A stretch of DNA of 20,714 bases from Candidatus Woesearchaeota archaeon (GTDB taxonomy: Archaea; Nanobdellota; Nanobdellia; Woesearchaeales; SKIA01), in the NCBI GenBank assembly GCA_007128245.1, contig SKXU01000011.1:1-20714 (forward strand). Reading direction: 5' to 3'. Positions 7,624-13,907 of the stretch are shown here, piece after piece (within the stretch, counting starts at the first letter, position 1; each line of letters opens with the position of its first letter). A model generated the notes under the pieces. The model saw nothing but the letters and a program-made list of their open reading frames with translations, ran no database searches and was not told the origin of the DNA. A program made the translations under genes and the position numbers.

Positions 7624-7742
7624 TGTGGGGGGAGGGATTCGAACCCCCGAAAGCCTACGCTACAGGATATCTCCGTCATCAGCTTGCGCCTCGATGCTCA
7701 TACATTTGAGCCCTGCCCCTTTGACCGCTCGGGAACCCCCAC
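7624..7742 (-). tRNA. tRNA-Leu (anticodon CAA) with a 36-nt intron
   Basis: On the minus strand the acceptor arm pairs GTGGGGG (7742-7736) with CCCCCAC (7631-7625), and the discriminator is A (7624); CCA is not encoded. The D region TTCCCGAGCGGTCAAAGGGG, a long variable arm and the T arm GGGGG-TTCGAAT-CCCTC are typical of class II tRNA-Leu. The anticodon stem is CAGGG paired with TCCTG (one G-T pair) around the loop CTCAAA|A, giving anticodon CAA. The intron (about 7669-7704) sits at the canonical 37/38 site; CTC/GAG between AAA and ATA bulges looks like a relaxed bulge-helix-bulge splice motif, and CATC/GATG closes an intron hairpin. The mature RNA would be 83 nt. The last degenerate array motif ends only a few bases from the 3' end. 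Confidence 0.93.
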
Positions 7743-7765
7743 AATGAGGTAAACACAGAAGAAAA

Positions 7766-8200
7766 CTACAACTTATTAAGTTTGCTCTCAATGGCAGATA
7801 ATTGCTTTTCCAAGTCGCGAATTTCCTGATCAACAGTATCTACTTGTTTTACTGGCTTGGGTTTTTCAACAATAGGATCTGGCTTTTTTGTTACCACAGA
7901 TGCAGGGCGCTCAGAAAGCTGCTCTTTTTCTTCTAGACGCTGAGCTGCCCGTCGCACAGCTTCAGGCATGTCGTCTCTGCTGTGAGCAGGTAGGTCCTCA
8001 TCTAGACCTGAAGTAAGCACTTCAATTTCAGCAATGTGATGTGTTAGTTGCTCAATTAATTCTTTTTTCTTCGCGCGCGTTTCACGCAGGCCGTACTGTG
8101 CTTTCAAAAGCAGAACACTTTGCTTTGCCGACTCAAGAAGGCCTCTGCGTATTGAAGACGTGTTTCTGAGCCCAATAAAGTATTCAGGAGATGTTGGCAT
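7766..8200 (-). CDS. Uncharacterised coiled-coil protein, third gene of the operon
   Basis: 144 residues, family not recognised. Predicted segments: a helical N-terminal half (SSIRRGLLESAKQSVLLLKAQYGLRETRAKKKELIEQLTHHIAEIEVL, about 15-62), a charged linker with KKPDPIVEKPKPVK (about 103-117), and a short C-terminal coiled coil (DQEIRDLEKQLSAIESKLNKL). No membrane segment or signal peptide, so it is probably cytoplasmic. Its ATG overlaps the stop of the preceding gene (TAATG) behind a strong GGAGG site, so it is made together with the two proteins upstream. The three may form one heteromeric coiled-coil assembly. Confidence 0.75.
   Translation of the reverse strand: MPTSPEYFIGLRNTSSIRRGLLESAKQSVLLLKAQYGLRETRAKKKELIEQLTHHIAEIEVLTSGLDEDLPAHSRDDMPEAVRRAAQRLEEKEQLSERPASVVTKKPDPIVEKPKPVKQVDTVDQEIRDLEKQLSAIESKLNKL
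7772..7779 (-). promoter_or_regulatory. Probable TATA box for tRNA-Leu
   Basis: TTAATAAG on the minus strand, 30-37 nt upstream of the mature 5' end and overlapping the last codons of the coiled-coil gene upstream. Confidence 0.4.
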
Positions 8201-8406
8201 TACAATTCCTCCTCTACGCGATTCACAGCCAGTTGAAGCACGTCAAGCTGGTTGCGTGTGGATTCGACATGACGTATTTCTTGCTGGCGCAAAGAATCAA
8301 TTTCTTGAATAAGACGCTGAACCTCAGCGATATGAAACTTCAGTAAATCAGCTCTGTGTAGTACTTCGCGATATTTCTTTATTTCGATAAAAACAGGAGC
8401 AGTCAT
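8200..8406 (-). CDS. Small uncharacterised coiled-coil protein, second gene of the operon
   Basis: 68 residues, almost entirely one amphipathic helix from about residue 8 (IKKYREVLHRADLLKFHIAEVQRLIQEIDSLRQQEIRHVESTRNQLDVLQLAVNRVEEEL), with heptad-like Leu/Ile/Val spacing. Its ATG overlaps the stop of the Pro-rich gene (ATGA) and its stop overlaps the next start (TAATG), so all three genes are translationally coupled. Size and context suggest a structural partner rather than an enzyme; no family recognised. Confidence 0.75.
   Translation of the reverse strand: MTAPVFIEIKKYREVLHRADLLKFHIAEVQRLIQEIDSLRQQEIRHVESTRNQLDVLQLAVNRVEEEL
8208..8212 (-). promoter_or_regulatory. Shine-Dalgarno site of the 144-residue coiled-coil gene
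   Basis: GGAGG within GAGGAGGAAT, seven nt before ATG 8200 and inside the end of the preceding gene. Confidence 0.7.
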
Positions 8407-9401
8407 CGTTCCTCAAATAGTGATTTATCAATTCCCAAGACGCGATCTTGCACCCTCTCAAGACGCTGAATCAAGTTTTGGAACTCTTCAGCTTCTTGTT
8501 GGTTTAGTCTTCCAATAGTTTCAATCTCTGCGGAAACGGATCCCAGGTCTTGTTTTAGTAAGCGAATGTGCTCTTGCATCTCTTCATACGTGGGCACATC
8601 AACATACAACGGACCCGAATACGTTCGCGTGGTCTCACGCACTTGTTGTTGCACTTGCGGAGGAGCAGGAGTACGTGGGAGTTCAGGACGCGATTGAGCT
8701 ACAGGAGCAGGACGAGGAGTTTCAGGCCGCGGCTGAGCTGATGGTACATGCTGCGCGGGAGCAGGTGGCGGCACTTTCGTAGGTGGTGGTGCGCTACGAA
8801 CCAACTCAGCAGGAGAATCATTTGCAACCGGCTGTGCAGGTACAACGGGAGGAGCTGGTGAAGAACTCCGCACTAATTCAGCAGGAGAATCATTAGCAGC
8901 AGGAAGAGGCTTATCTCGCACCGCTTGAGAGATAGGCGCTTGGATGATCGAGGGATTCTCAGGTTGATCAGGGAGCACCAACTTATCCACATCAAGGTCC
9001 TCAACATGTTTGTCAGTGATAATCCCCTGTCGATCGCTTGACGGATCGAGTTTAATAGGAGGGATGTCTGACGCTCCACGTGCTGCTTGGCCTCCGCTCA
9101 TGGGAGCAGGAGGAGGAGGAAGTTCTGATTGTTGCGATGCAGCGGGTTTCAGACGAGGCAAGTCCATACCAGGTTTTTCTTGCTGCGAACCTGCATCGAG
9201 CGCGGGGAGCTCTTGAGGCAATGGAGGTGCATCCTCTGCAGTCTTATCAGGCAACTCAGGTAGCGATACTTCAGGACCTGGAGTTTGCGTCTCAGCAGGA
9301 GGAGCAACTTCCTCAGGAACATCCTTACTCTTTTTTGGAGCAGGAGGAGGACTCATCTCATCCTCGTCACCAGACAGTTTTAGCTTGTTTAAAAATCCCA
9401 A
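8403..9401 (-). CDS. Pro-rich protein with C-terminal coiled coil, first gene of the operon
   Basis: 332 residues from a TTG start (LGFLNKLKLSGDEDEM), chosen because GAGGTGA lies just upstream at 9406-9412; a longer reading to 9455 has no such signal. Residues about 15-260 are low-complexity and rich in Pro, Ala and acidic residues, with a tandem 24-residue duplication around two copies of ANDSPAELVRS. The C-terminal about 70 residues (YVDVPTYEEMQEHIRLLKQDLGSVSAEIETIGRL to SLFEER) form a coiled coil. The N-terminal amphipathic GFLNKLKL could be a short anchoring or docking peptide. No enzyme motif. It leads a coupled operon and is divergent from the scpB operon 98 nt away, hinting at a cytoskeletal or chromosome-organising role that remains speculative. 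Confidence 0.7.
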   Translation of the reverse strand: MGFLNKLKLSGDEDEMSPPPAPKKSKDVPEEVAPPAETQTPGPEVSLPELPDKTAEDAPPLPQELPALDAGSQQEKPGMDLPRLKPAASQQSELPPPPAPMSGGQAARGASDIPPIKLDPSSDRQGIITDKHVEDLDVDKLVLPDQPENPSIIQAPISQAVRDKPLPAANDSPAELVRSSSPAPPVVPAQPVANDSPAELVRSAPPPTKVPPPAPAQHVPSAQPRPETPRPAPVAQSRPELPRTPAPPQVQQQVRETTRTYSGPLYVDVPTYEEMQEHIRLLKQDLGSVSAEIETIGRLNQQEAEEFQNLIQRLERVQDRVLGIDKSLFEER

Positions 9402-9405
9402 AGTC

Positions 9406-9412
9406 TCACCTC
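9406..9412 (-). promoter_or_regulatory. Shine-Dalgarno site that fixes the TTG start at 9401
   Basis: Minus-strand GAGGTGA with four bases before TTG 9401. This near-perfect complement to the archaeal 16S tail favours TTG over the upstream in-frame start. Confidence 0.65.
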
Positions 9413-9434
9413 TACACGAAATACGAAATCTTGA

Positions 9435-9444
9435 GTATTTAAAG
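9435..9444 (-). promoter_or_regulatory. TATA box for the coiled-coil operon
   Basis: CTTTAAATAC on the minus strand, placing a transcript start near 9412, just before the ribosome site. It pairs back-to-back with the box at 9469-9477. Confidence 0.5.
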
Positions 9445-9468
9445 CTTGCGCCCAAAAGCTACGGATAT

Positions 9469-9477
9469 CTTTTTAAG
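9469..9477 (+). promoter_or_regulatory. TATA box for the scpB-partner operon
   Basis: CTTTTTAAG region centred about 26 nt before ATG 9499, indicating a leaderless transcript. Confidence 0.5.
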
Positions 9478-9498
9478 TACTGGAGCGGTTGTATAGGT

Positions 9499-10119
9499 AT
9501 GGCGTTAACAGAAAACGAAATAGCAGAGCGCATTGAAGAAGGATCATTACGAGTACTCATGACCCTTGAAGTTGCTGGACAACCAGTAGAGCACGTTGAA
9601 TTGAGTTTGGATAGTTATCTTAAACAAATTGAAGACGAAAAACACCTGGAAATTTTGGATCTTCATAAGGAACGTGCTGTCGAGTTAGAGGGAGAAAATG
9701 AAGGATTCTTCTCTGCATTCGCAGAGGTTGAGCTCCTTGTTCCGCAACTTGAAACCCTCACTCAACTTGCATTCAACTTTACTCCTGCATCTATAGAAGT
9801 TCTTGAGCCGGAAGAGTTTCATATCGCAGCAAGAGACGTACAAAACTGGATTAATGACATCTTAAGTAAACTCCACGCAGTAGCGCTAGAGGTGCGCGGA
9901 GAGAAACAAAAAAACACGTACTATAATACAGCCATACTTCGTCTCGCACAGAACTTTATTACCGTGCTGCTAGCAGGAGGTCCAAAAGACTCCGAAACGC
10001 TCGCACGTATGACAGGAATAGAAGCCAAACCACTGCAAGGAATGCTTGAGAAGTTTTCTGCAGACGGAATTATACAAGAGGAAGAAGGAACGTGGACCCT
10101 GAGCTCATCAGAAAAGTAG
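9499..10119 (+). CDS. Uncharacterised winged-helix-like partner overlapping scpB
   Basis: 206 residues from ATG 9499 (MALTENEIAERIEEGSL), the start being set by the TATA box. Residues about 1-60 form a small alpha/beta module (SLRVLMTLEVAGQPVEHVELSLDSYLKQIE); about 72-110 read GFFSAFAEVELLVPQLETLTQLAFNFTPASIEVLEPEEF; and about 150-205 look like a winged helix (SETLARMTGIEAKPLQGMLEKFSADGIIQEEEGTWTL). It occupies the place of the kleisin ScpA in a typical scpAB pair and its last 28 nt overlap scpB, but I cannot see the ScpA hallmark near the N-terminus (F-x-GPLDLLL-x-LI). Either a very divergent kleisin or a different ScpB partner; the family is unknown to me. Confidence 0.75.
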   Translation: MALTENEIAERIEEGSLRVLMTLEVAGQPVEHVELSLDSYLKQIEDEKHLEILDLHKERAVELEGENEGFFSAFAEVELLVPQLETLTQLAFNFTPASIEVLEPEEFHIAARDVQNWINDILSKLHAVALEVRGEKQKNTYYNTAILRLAQNFITVLLAGGPKDSETLARMTGIEAKPLQGMLEKFSADGIIQEEEGTWTLSSSEK

Positions 10120-10985
10120 AAGCAGTCCTTTTTGCTTCCGGACGATTTGTGGACTCAACGCACATCGCATCACTTATGGAAGCAAACCCAAAGCATGTGC
10201 TCGCAGCACTAGAGGCATTGCAAGAAAACTATGCGAGTTCAGGAAGCGCTCTGCGAGTTGTTGAAGAGGACGGAGCATGGAAAGTTCATGTACGCGACGA
10301 GTATCTTGAGCTCGTATCACGCGTCGTTTCAGACACAGAAATATCAGGTCCTGTCTTAGAAACACTCGCAGTTATTGCATGGAGAAGCCCTATTGTCCAA
10401 GCAGAAGTTGTAGACATCCGCGGAAGCAACACGTATGAGCACGTGAAAGAGCTTGTTGAGCGCGGATTCGTCGTAAAAGAGCCGCACGGAAGAACATACC
10501 AATTGCGCATAACAGAGAAATTTTTTGATTATTTTGATATCGAGGGAAGAGACGATATTCGGAAGGTGTTCAAAGACGTAGAAGAGGAACATCGACGAAA
10601 AGAGATGGAACTTGAGCTTGAGCAGAAGCGACTTGCTGCCGCGATGGACAAAGCTGAAGGAGGAAGCGTTGCAGTCGTTGATGAGAAAGAAGAGAAACCC
10701 GCGCGTCGCATGAATATTGATGAGCTAGATGATGTTCTTGAGAAAGCAGCAAAAAAACGCGAAGAGATGAACAAAGAAATCCAAGCAACCAAACCTCAAG
10801 AAATGGAAATTGTGGATGATCAAGAAGTAGAAGAGATCGAAGAACCAGAAGCAAAAAAAACATTCTCTCCATCACAACCCGTTGAAAAACCCGAAGAAGA
10901 TCACAGCACTCTAGAAGAAACTCGAGAAAAAGCAGAGCGAGTAAGAAAACAAGTTGAAGAAGAAATCGACGAGCTAGACAAATAG
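10092..10985 (+). CDS. scpB: Chromosome segregation/condensation protein ScpB with a long charged tail
   Basis: 297 residues from GTG 10092 (read as MDPELIRKVEAVLFASGRFV). ScpB dimers bind the kleisin ScpA in SMC condensin complexes. The first about 165 residues carry the two winged-helix domains: VEAVLFASGRFVDSTHIASLM, then LETLAVIAWRSPIVQAEVVDIRGSNTYEHVKELVERGFV, a textbook ScpB block, ending YQLRITEKFFDYFDI. Residues about 170-297 are an unusually long Glu/Lys-rich extension, probably a charged coiled coil (ERVRKQVEEEIDELDK at the end), which ordinary ScpB lacks. Translation overlaps the upstream gene by 28 nt; GAGGAAGAAGG precedes the GTG. No smc gene is in the window. Confidence 0.92.
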   Translation: MDPELIRKVEAVLFASGRFVDSTHIASLMEANPKHVLAALEALQENYASSGSALRVVEEDGAWKVHVRDEYLELVSRVVSDTEISGPVLETLAVIAWRSPIVQAEVVDIRGSNTYEHVKELVERGFVVKEPHGRTYQLRITEKFFDYFDIEGRDDIRKVFKDVEEEHRRKEMELELEQKRLAAAMDKAEGGSVAVVDEKEEKPARRMNIDELDDVLEKAAKKREEMNKEIQATKPQEMEIVDDQEVEEIEEPEAKKTFSPSQPVEKPEEDHSTLEETREKAERVRKQVEEEIDELDK

Positions 10986-10992
10986 TTAGGCA

Positions 10993-12135
10993 CTAGCTGA
11001 GTGCTCGTTTTAAGTCATCAATTTTGTTCGTTTTCTCCCAGGGAAATTCTTCGCGCCCAAAATGTCCTCCGCTCGCAGTCTTACGATAGAGTGGTTGTAA
11101 CAAGTTAAGATCGCGAATAATCCCTTGCGGAGTAAGGTCAAACACGTCATGCACTGCCTGTGCAAGCTTTTCCTCATCAACAGTTGCTGTTCCAAACGTA
11201 TCTACATTAATACTTGTTGGCTGCGCGACACCAATAGAGTAACTAATTTGCACCTCGCAGGTGCTCGCAAGCCCCGCAGCAACAATATTTTTTGCAACCC
11301 AGCGAGCAGCATACGCGCCGCTACGATCAACTTTTGAAGGGTCTTTTCCGGAAAAAGCGCCTCCCCCCACGCGACCAACGCCTCCGTATGTATCAACAAC
11401 AATTTTTCGTCCAGTCAAACCAGCATCAGCTTGAGGACCTCCAAGAACAAATCTTCCTGTGGCATTAATGTAGATACGCGCATCAGGAGCGAGATACTCT
11501 CCGAGTACTACTTCAATGACGTGCGTGTGAATAGCTGCACGTAACTCTTCGAGATCCACGTGTTCTTTGTGCTGCTGACTTACAACTACTGCAGTCACCT
11601 TGTCTACGTTTCCATCCACATACCGCACGCTCACTTGTGCTTTTCCGTCAGGACCCAGATCTGCAATAATGTTTTCTTTGCGCACCTGCTCTAAACGTCT
11701 GGTGAGCTTGTGTGCCATGGTAATTGGAAAGGGCATGAGCTCAGGCGTTTCAGTGCACGCATAGCCGTACATCATCCCTTGATCTCCCGCGCCAAGATCC
11801 GACTCATTGTCGACCCCTTGTGCGATGTCGGGGCTTTGCTCATTTACCGCAATTAATACAGCAGCATCAGTACTATCAATCCCAAAGCAAGGGTCTGTGT
11901 AGCCAATATCTTTGAGTACCTCTCTGGCAATACGTTGGATATCAGCATATCCTGTTGTGCGAACTTCTCCTGCGCACAAGATCAACGCGTTTTTCGCCAC
12001 TGTTTCCACAGCCACTCTACTCCCAGGGTCTTGCCGTAAGAGCTCGTCTAAAATGCCATCTGATATTTGGTCGCACACCTTGTCAGGGTGTCCGCACGTC
12101 ACGCTTTCGCTTGTACAATACGTAATTCTTGCCAT
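10993..12135 (-). CDS. metK: S-adenosylmethionine synthetase, bacterial type
   Basis: 380 residues from ATG 12135 (MARITYCTSESVTCGHPDKVCDQ). Makes SAM from methionine and ATP. Signatures of the bacterial/eukaryotic MetK family are plain: GHPDK (15-19), GAGDQGMMYGYA, and GGGAFSGKDPSKVDRSGAYAARW. Most archaea use a different, very divergent archaeal MAT, so the bacterial form suggests gene transfer. A TATA box (TTATAAAG, 12158-12165) is centred 26 nt before the ATG, excluding the longer in-frame extension to 12276 that would run into the divergent regulator gene. The stop codons of metK and scpB are only 7 nt apart (convergent). Confidence 0.96.
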   Translation of the reverse strand: MARITYCTSESVTCGHPDKVCDQISDGILDELLRQDPGSRVAVETVAKNALILCAGEVRTTGYADIQRIAREVLKDIGYTDPCFGIDSTDAAVLIAVNEQSPDIAQGVDNESDLGAGDQGMMYGYACTETPELMPFPITMAHKLTRRLEQVRKENIIADLGPDGKAQVSVRYVDGNVDKVTAVVVSQQHKEHVDLEELRAAIHTHVIEVVLGEYLAPDARIYINATGRFVLGGPQADAGLTGRKIVVDTYGGVGRVGGGAFSGKDPSKVDRSGAYAARWVAKNIVAAGLASTCEVQISYSIGVAQPTSINVDTFGTATVDEEKLAQAVHDVFDLTPQGIIRDLNLLQPLYRKTASGGHFGREEFPWEKTNKIDDLKRALS

Positions 12136-12157
12136 TGCAAGCCAGACAACACAATTC

Positions 12158-12165
12158 TTTATAAT
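12158..12165 (-). promoter_or_regulatory. TATA box for metK
   Basis: TTATAAAG on the minus strand, centred about 26 nt upstream of ATG 12135; it fixes the metK start as leaderless. Confidence 0.65.
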
Positions 12166-12178
12166 CTCTTGTGAACAA

Positions 12179-12203
12179 AGTATTCCAATAAGAATAAATA
12201 CTC
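12179..12203. promoter_or_regulatory. Candidate operator between metK and the XRE-CBS regulator
   Basis: The dyad TATTC-N6-GAATA (12181-12196) is nested with a second pairing, AGTATT (12179-12184) with AATACT (12198-12203). It touches the regulator's TATA box (about 12194-12201) and lies 14 nt beyond the metK TATA, a natural place for an autorepressor that also acts on metK. Inferred from symmetry and position only. Confidence 0.45.
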
Positions 12204-12222
12204 TTTTAGAAAATGAATCATG

Positions 12223-12762
12223 ATGGCACTTGCAACCATAAAACAACAACGTCGCGCACTTCATCTCACACAACAAGAACTCGCATCACGAGCAGGAGTC
12301 TCACAATCATACATCGCAAAAATAGAAGCAGGACTCATCGACCCATCCTATAGTCTTGCAAAAAAAATTCTTGACACGCTCGAGTCAGAACGCTACGCAC
12401 AACAACCCACAGCAAAAGAAATCATGACCACACCACTCATTACGTGTAAAGAGACTGATGGAATAAAAAAAATTGTGCAGCAAATGAAAAAACACGCAAT
12501 CAGCCAGATACCTGTACGAGAAGAAAAGCGCATTATTGGACTTGTCACAGAGAAAGGAATAGTTCAAGAAATACTTGGGGAACAGGCACGAGCGTTCACC
12601 GCACAAGACGTGATGCAAGCCGCACCACCCACCATCGATGCAGATACCCCGCTTGAAGTAATCAGAGGAATACTCAAATACACACCAATCATTATTGTGA
12701 TGCGCAAATCAACACCACACGGAAGCATCACGCGCGCAGATCTGTTGAATCGGTACACATAA
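12223..12762 (+). CDS. XRE-family HTH regulator with a CBS-domain pair
   Basis: 179 residues from ATG 12223; another ATG lies at 12220, but the TATA box ATAAATAC (12194-12201) is centred 26 nt before 12223. Residues about 5-52 form a Cro/C1-type helix-turn-helix (LTQQELASRAGVSQSYIAKIEAGLIDPSYSLAKKI). Two CBS motifs follow (about 60-113, AKEIMTTPLITCKETDGIKKIVQQMKKHAISQIPV; about 120-178, AQDVMQAAPPTIDADTPLEVIRGILKYTPIIIV). CBS pairs bind adenosyl ligands such as AMP, ATP or SAM, so the protein may couple ligand level to transcription. It is divergent from metK with a dyad between them, making metK the obvious candidate target and SAM, ATP or AMP candidate ligands. The HTH-CBS architecture is known in archaea; the target is inference. 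Confidence 0.92.
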   Translation: MALATIKQQRRALHLTQQELASRAGVSQSYIAKIEAGLIDPSYSLAKKILDTLESERYAQQPTAKEIMTTPLITCKETDGIKKIVQQMKKHAISQIPVREEKRIIGLVTEKGIVQEILGEQARAFTAQDVMQAAPPTIDADTPLEVIRGILKYTPIIIVMRKSTPHGSITRADLLNRYT

Positions 12763-12786
12763 GAAGCACGCCAACCTGATACGATT

Positions 12787-13188
12787 ATGGGAGCACAACG
12801 CACAGCAAAAGCCCGAGGATCAGCAGCGGAACGAGAACTCTTGCACGCATTATACCTAGCAGGATGGGGAGCGGTGCGAGCGGCAGGTTCAGGATCCATC
12901 CCTCTTGAAGTTCCTGACATCATTGCCGGACACGAAAGTCGCACTGTCGCAATAGAAGTAAAGGTGTGCGGCAATACGCGCCAATACTTTAAAGATCAAG
13001 AAATTATTGACCTCAGAGAGTTCGGAAGAAGAATGGGATGCGAAACATGGGTTGGCGTGAAGTTCTTGCGCAAAGGATGGTATTTTGTACCTGCACACAC
13101 CCTGCTGAGCTCAGGAAAAAACTATGTGCTCAGTTACGAAGACGCACTTGAGAGAGGAAGAAGCATCGAACAACTAATAGAAAAATAA
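12787..13188 (+). CDS. hjc: Archaeal Holliday junction resolvase Hjc
   Basis: 133 residues. A dimeric endonuclease that cuts four-way DNA junctions in recombination and fork repair. The catalytic layout of the Hjc/PD-(D/E)XK fold is visible: GSAAERELLHAL with Glu15, RAAGSGS at 31-37, VPDIIAG with Asp44, and VAIEVKV with Glu57 and Lys59, then WVGVKFLRKGWYFVPAHTL. Size is typical. It begins 24 nt after the HTH-CBS gene; TACACATAAG at the end of that gene may be its TATA box. It ends against the convergent membrane-protein gene at an A/T-rich run. Confidence 0.93.
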   Translation: MGAQRTAKARGSAAERELLHALYLAGWGAVRAAGSGSIPLEVPDIIAGHESRTVAIEVKVCGNTRQYFKDQEIIDLREFGRRMGCETWVGVKFLRKGWYFVPAHTLLSSGKNYVLSYEDALERGRSIEQLIEK

Positions 13189-13206
13189 AAAAAAAATTAT
13201 TTTTTA
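13184..13206. terminator. Bidirectional A/T-run terminator
   Basis: Between convergent stops at 13188 and 13197 an A9 run is followed by TTATTTTTT, giving oligo-T tracts on both strands as expected for archaeal factor-assisted termination. Confidence 0.45.
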
Positions 13207-13514
13207 GAACGCTTTTTAGCGGTCTTCTTGGCAGTCTTCTTCGCAGCTTTTTTAGGAGCTTTTTTTGCTGAAGAGCGCTTTTTTGTGGACGCCTTCTTAG
13301 GAGTCGCTAGTGCTTTTTCAAGAAGCTGCTCAATGCGAGTCTCCTTTTCAAGCACCTTTCGCTCATCCTTAAGTACCGCCATTGTCATAAGTTCAATGTG
13401 GTGGTCCATGCGCGCAATGCGCCTCTCGAGCAAAACGAGAATACGCAAGCTATACACTATCGCAAGAAGCGTTCCCAAGATGATTGCTAGGGTAATTGTT
13501 TGTACTGCTGTCAC
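13197..13514 (-). CDS. Small membrane protein with histone-H1-like Lys/Ala tail
   Basis: 105 residues from a GTG start with GAGGTGA seven nt upstream. Residues about 6-30 are one membrane segment (ITLAIILGTLLAIVYSLRILVLL), residues about 31-68 an amphipathic helix (RRIARMDHHIELMTMAVLKDERKVLEKETRIEQLLEKAL), and residues about 70-105 a strongly basic tail of KKA/AKK repeats ending KKRSKK, very like histone H1 or bacterial H1-like DNA-binding tails. A membrane-anchored, DNA-binding or nucleoid-tethering role is possible; binding to rRNA or acidic lipids is an alternative. No named family recognised. A TATA box (TTATAAAG) at 13553-13560 gives a short leader containing the ribosome site. Confidence 0.8.
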   Translation of the reverse strand: MTAVQTITLAIILGTLLAIVYSLRILVLLERRIARMDHHIELMTMAVLKDERKVLEKETRIEQLLEKALATPKKASTKKRSSAKKAPKKAAKKTAKKTAKKRSKK

Positions 13515-13521
13515 GAGATAT

Positions 13522-13528
13522 TCACCTC
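13522..13528 (-). promoter_or_regulatory. Shine-Dalgarno site that fixes the GTG start at 13514
   Basis: Minus-strand GAGGTGA, seven nt before GTG 13514. Confidence 0.65.
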
Positions 13529-13552
13529 AACTACGCATTTGTAGGAGACTGC

Positions 13553-13560
13553 CTTTATAA
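13553..13560 (-). promoter_or_regulatory. TATA box for the H1-like-tail membrane protein
   Basis: TTATAAAG on the minus strand, about 43 nt before GTG 13514, leaving a leader that carries the ribosome site. Confidence 0.5.
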
Positions 13561-13590
13561 GAATTGTGCCTGCAGACCAAACACGTAAGC

Positions 13591-13599
13591 TTTAAATAC
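13591..13599 (+). promoter_or_regulatory. TATA box for the PRC-barrel gene
   Basis: TTTAAATAC centred about 35 nt before ATG 13630; the transcript would start near 13621 and rules out the longer reading from 13564. Confidence 0.5.
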
Positions 13600-13629
13600 T
13601 CAAGGAGTGCTATTCGTAAGAGAAGAACT

Positions 13630-13902
13630 ATGCTACGAATGAAACGAATTTCCGAGACGTACGACATGCGAGTATTTACAGACGAAGGAGACTACTTCGG
13701 AGATGTTGAAGAGAGCATACTCACCGAAAACAAAGTCTTCGGCTGGCGCGTGAAAGCAACACGCGGATCATTCTTACAAAAGGCGCTCGGTAACGCAAAA
13801 GGAGTTATCGTACCACACCAACTCGTCAAAGCAATCGGTGACATCGTCATCATTTCTAAAAACGCAATTCCAAGCCACTCAGGCATGGATGACGACGAAT
13901 AG
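13630..13902 (+). CDS. PRC-barrel domain protein
   Basis: 90 residues from ATG 13630 (MLRMKRISETYDMRVFTDEGDYFGDVEESIL). The pattern I-S-x-x-Y-x-M-x-V-x-T-D-x-G-x-x-x-G-x-V-E-E, then KVFGWRVKA and VIVPHQLVKAIGDIVIISKNAI, is a single PRC-barrel, a small beta-barrel used in RNA metabolism (RimM-like) or as an adaptor. No catalytic residues expected. Acidic tail GMDDDE. The next gene begins 5 nt after the stop, so the two may be co-transcribed. Confidence 0.85.
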   Translation: MLRMKRISETYDMRVFTDEGDYFGDVEESILTENKVFGWRVKATRGSFLQKALGNAKGVIVPHQLVKAIGDIVIISKNAIPSHSGMDDDE

Positions 13903-13907
13903 AAGGT

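Noticed and set aside
7669..7704. C/D-box guide RNA inside the tRNA intron (a TGATGA string is present)
   Set aside because: At 36 nt the intron is too short to hold C, D', C' and D boxes with guides; the string forms the intron hairpin instead.
9402..9455. Longer start for the Pro-rich protein
   Set aside because: The extra segment covers the promoter; GAGGTGA directly before TTG 9401 gives a better start.
9499..10119. Calling the 206-residue protein ScpA
   Set aside because: Position and winged-helix end fit, but the N-terminal kleisin signature is not visible, so it is left as an uncharacterised partner.
12136..12276. Longer MetK start with a 47-residue N-terminal extension
   Set aside because: The extension runs through the metK promoter and into the divergent regulator; the family starts at MARITYCTSE and the TATA spacing agrees.
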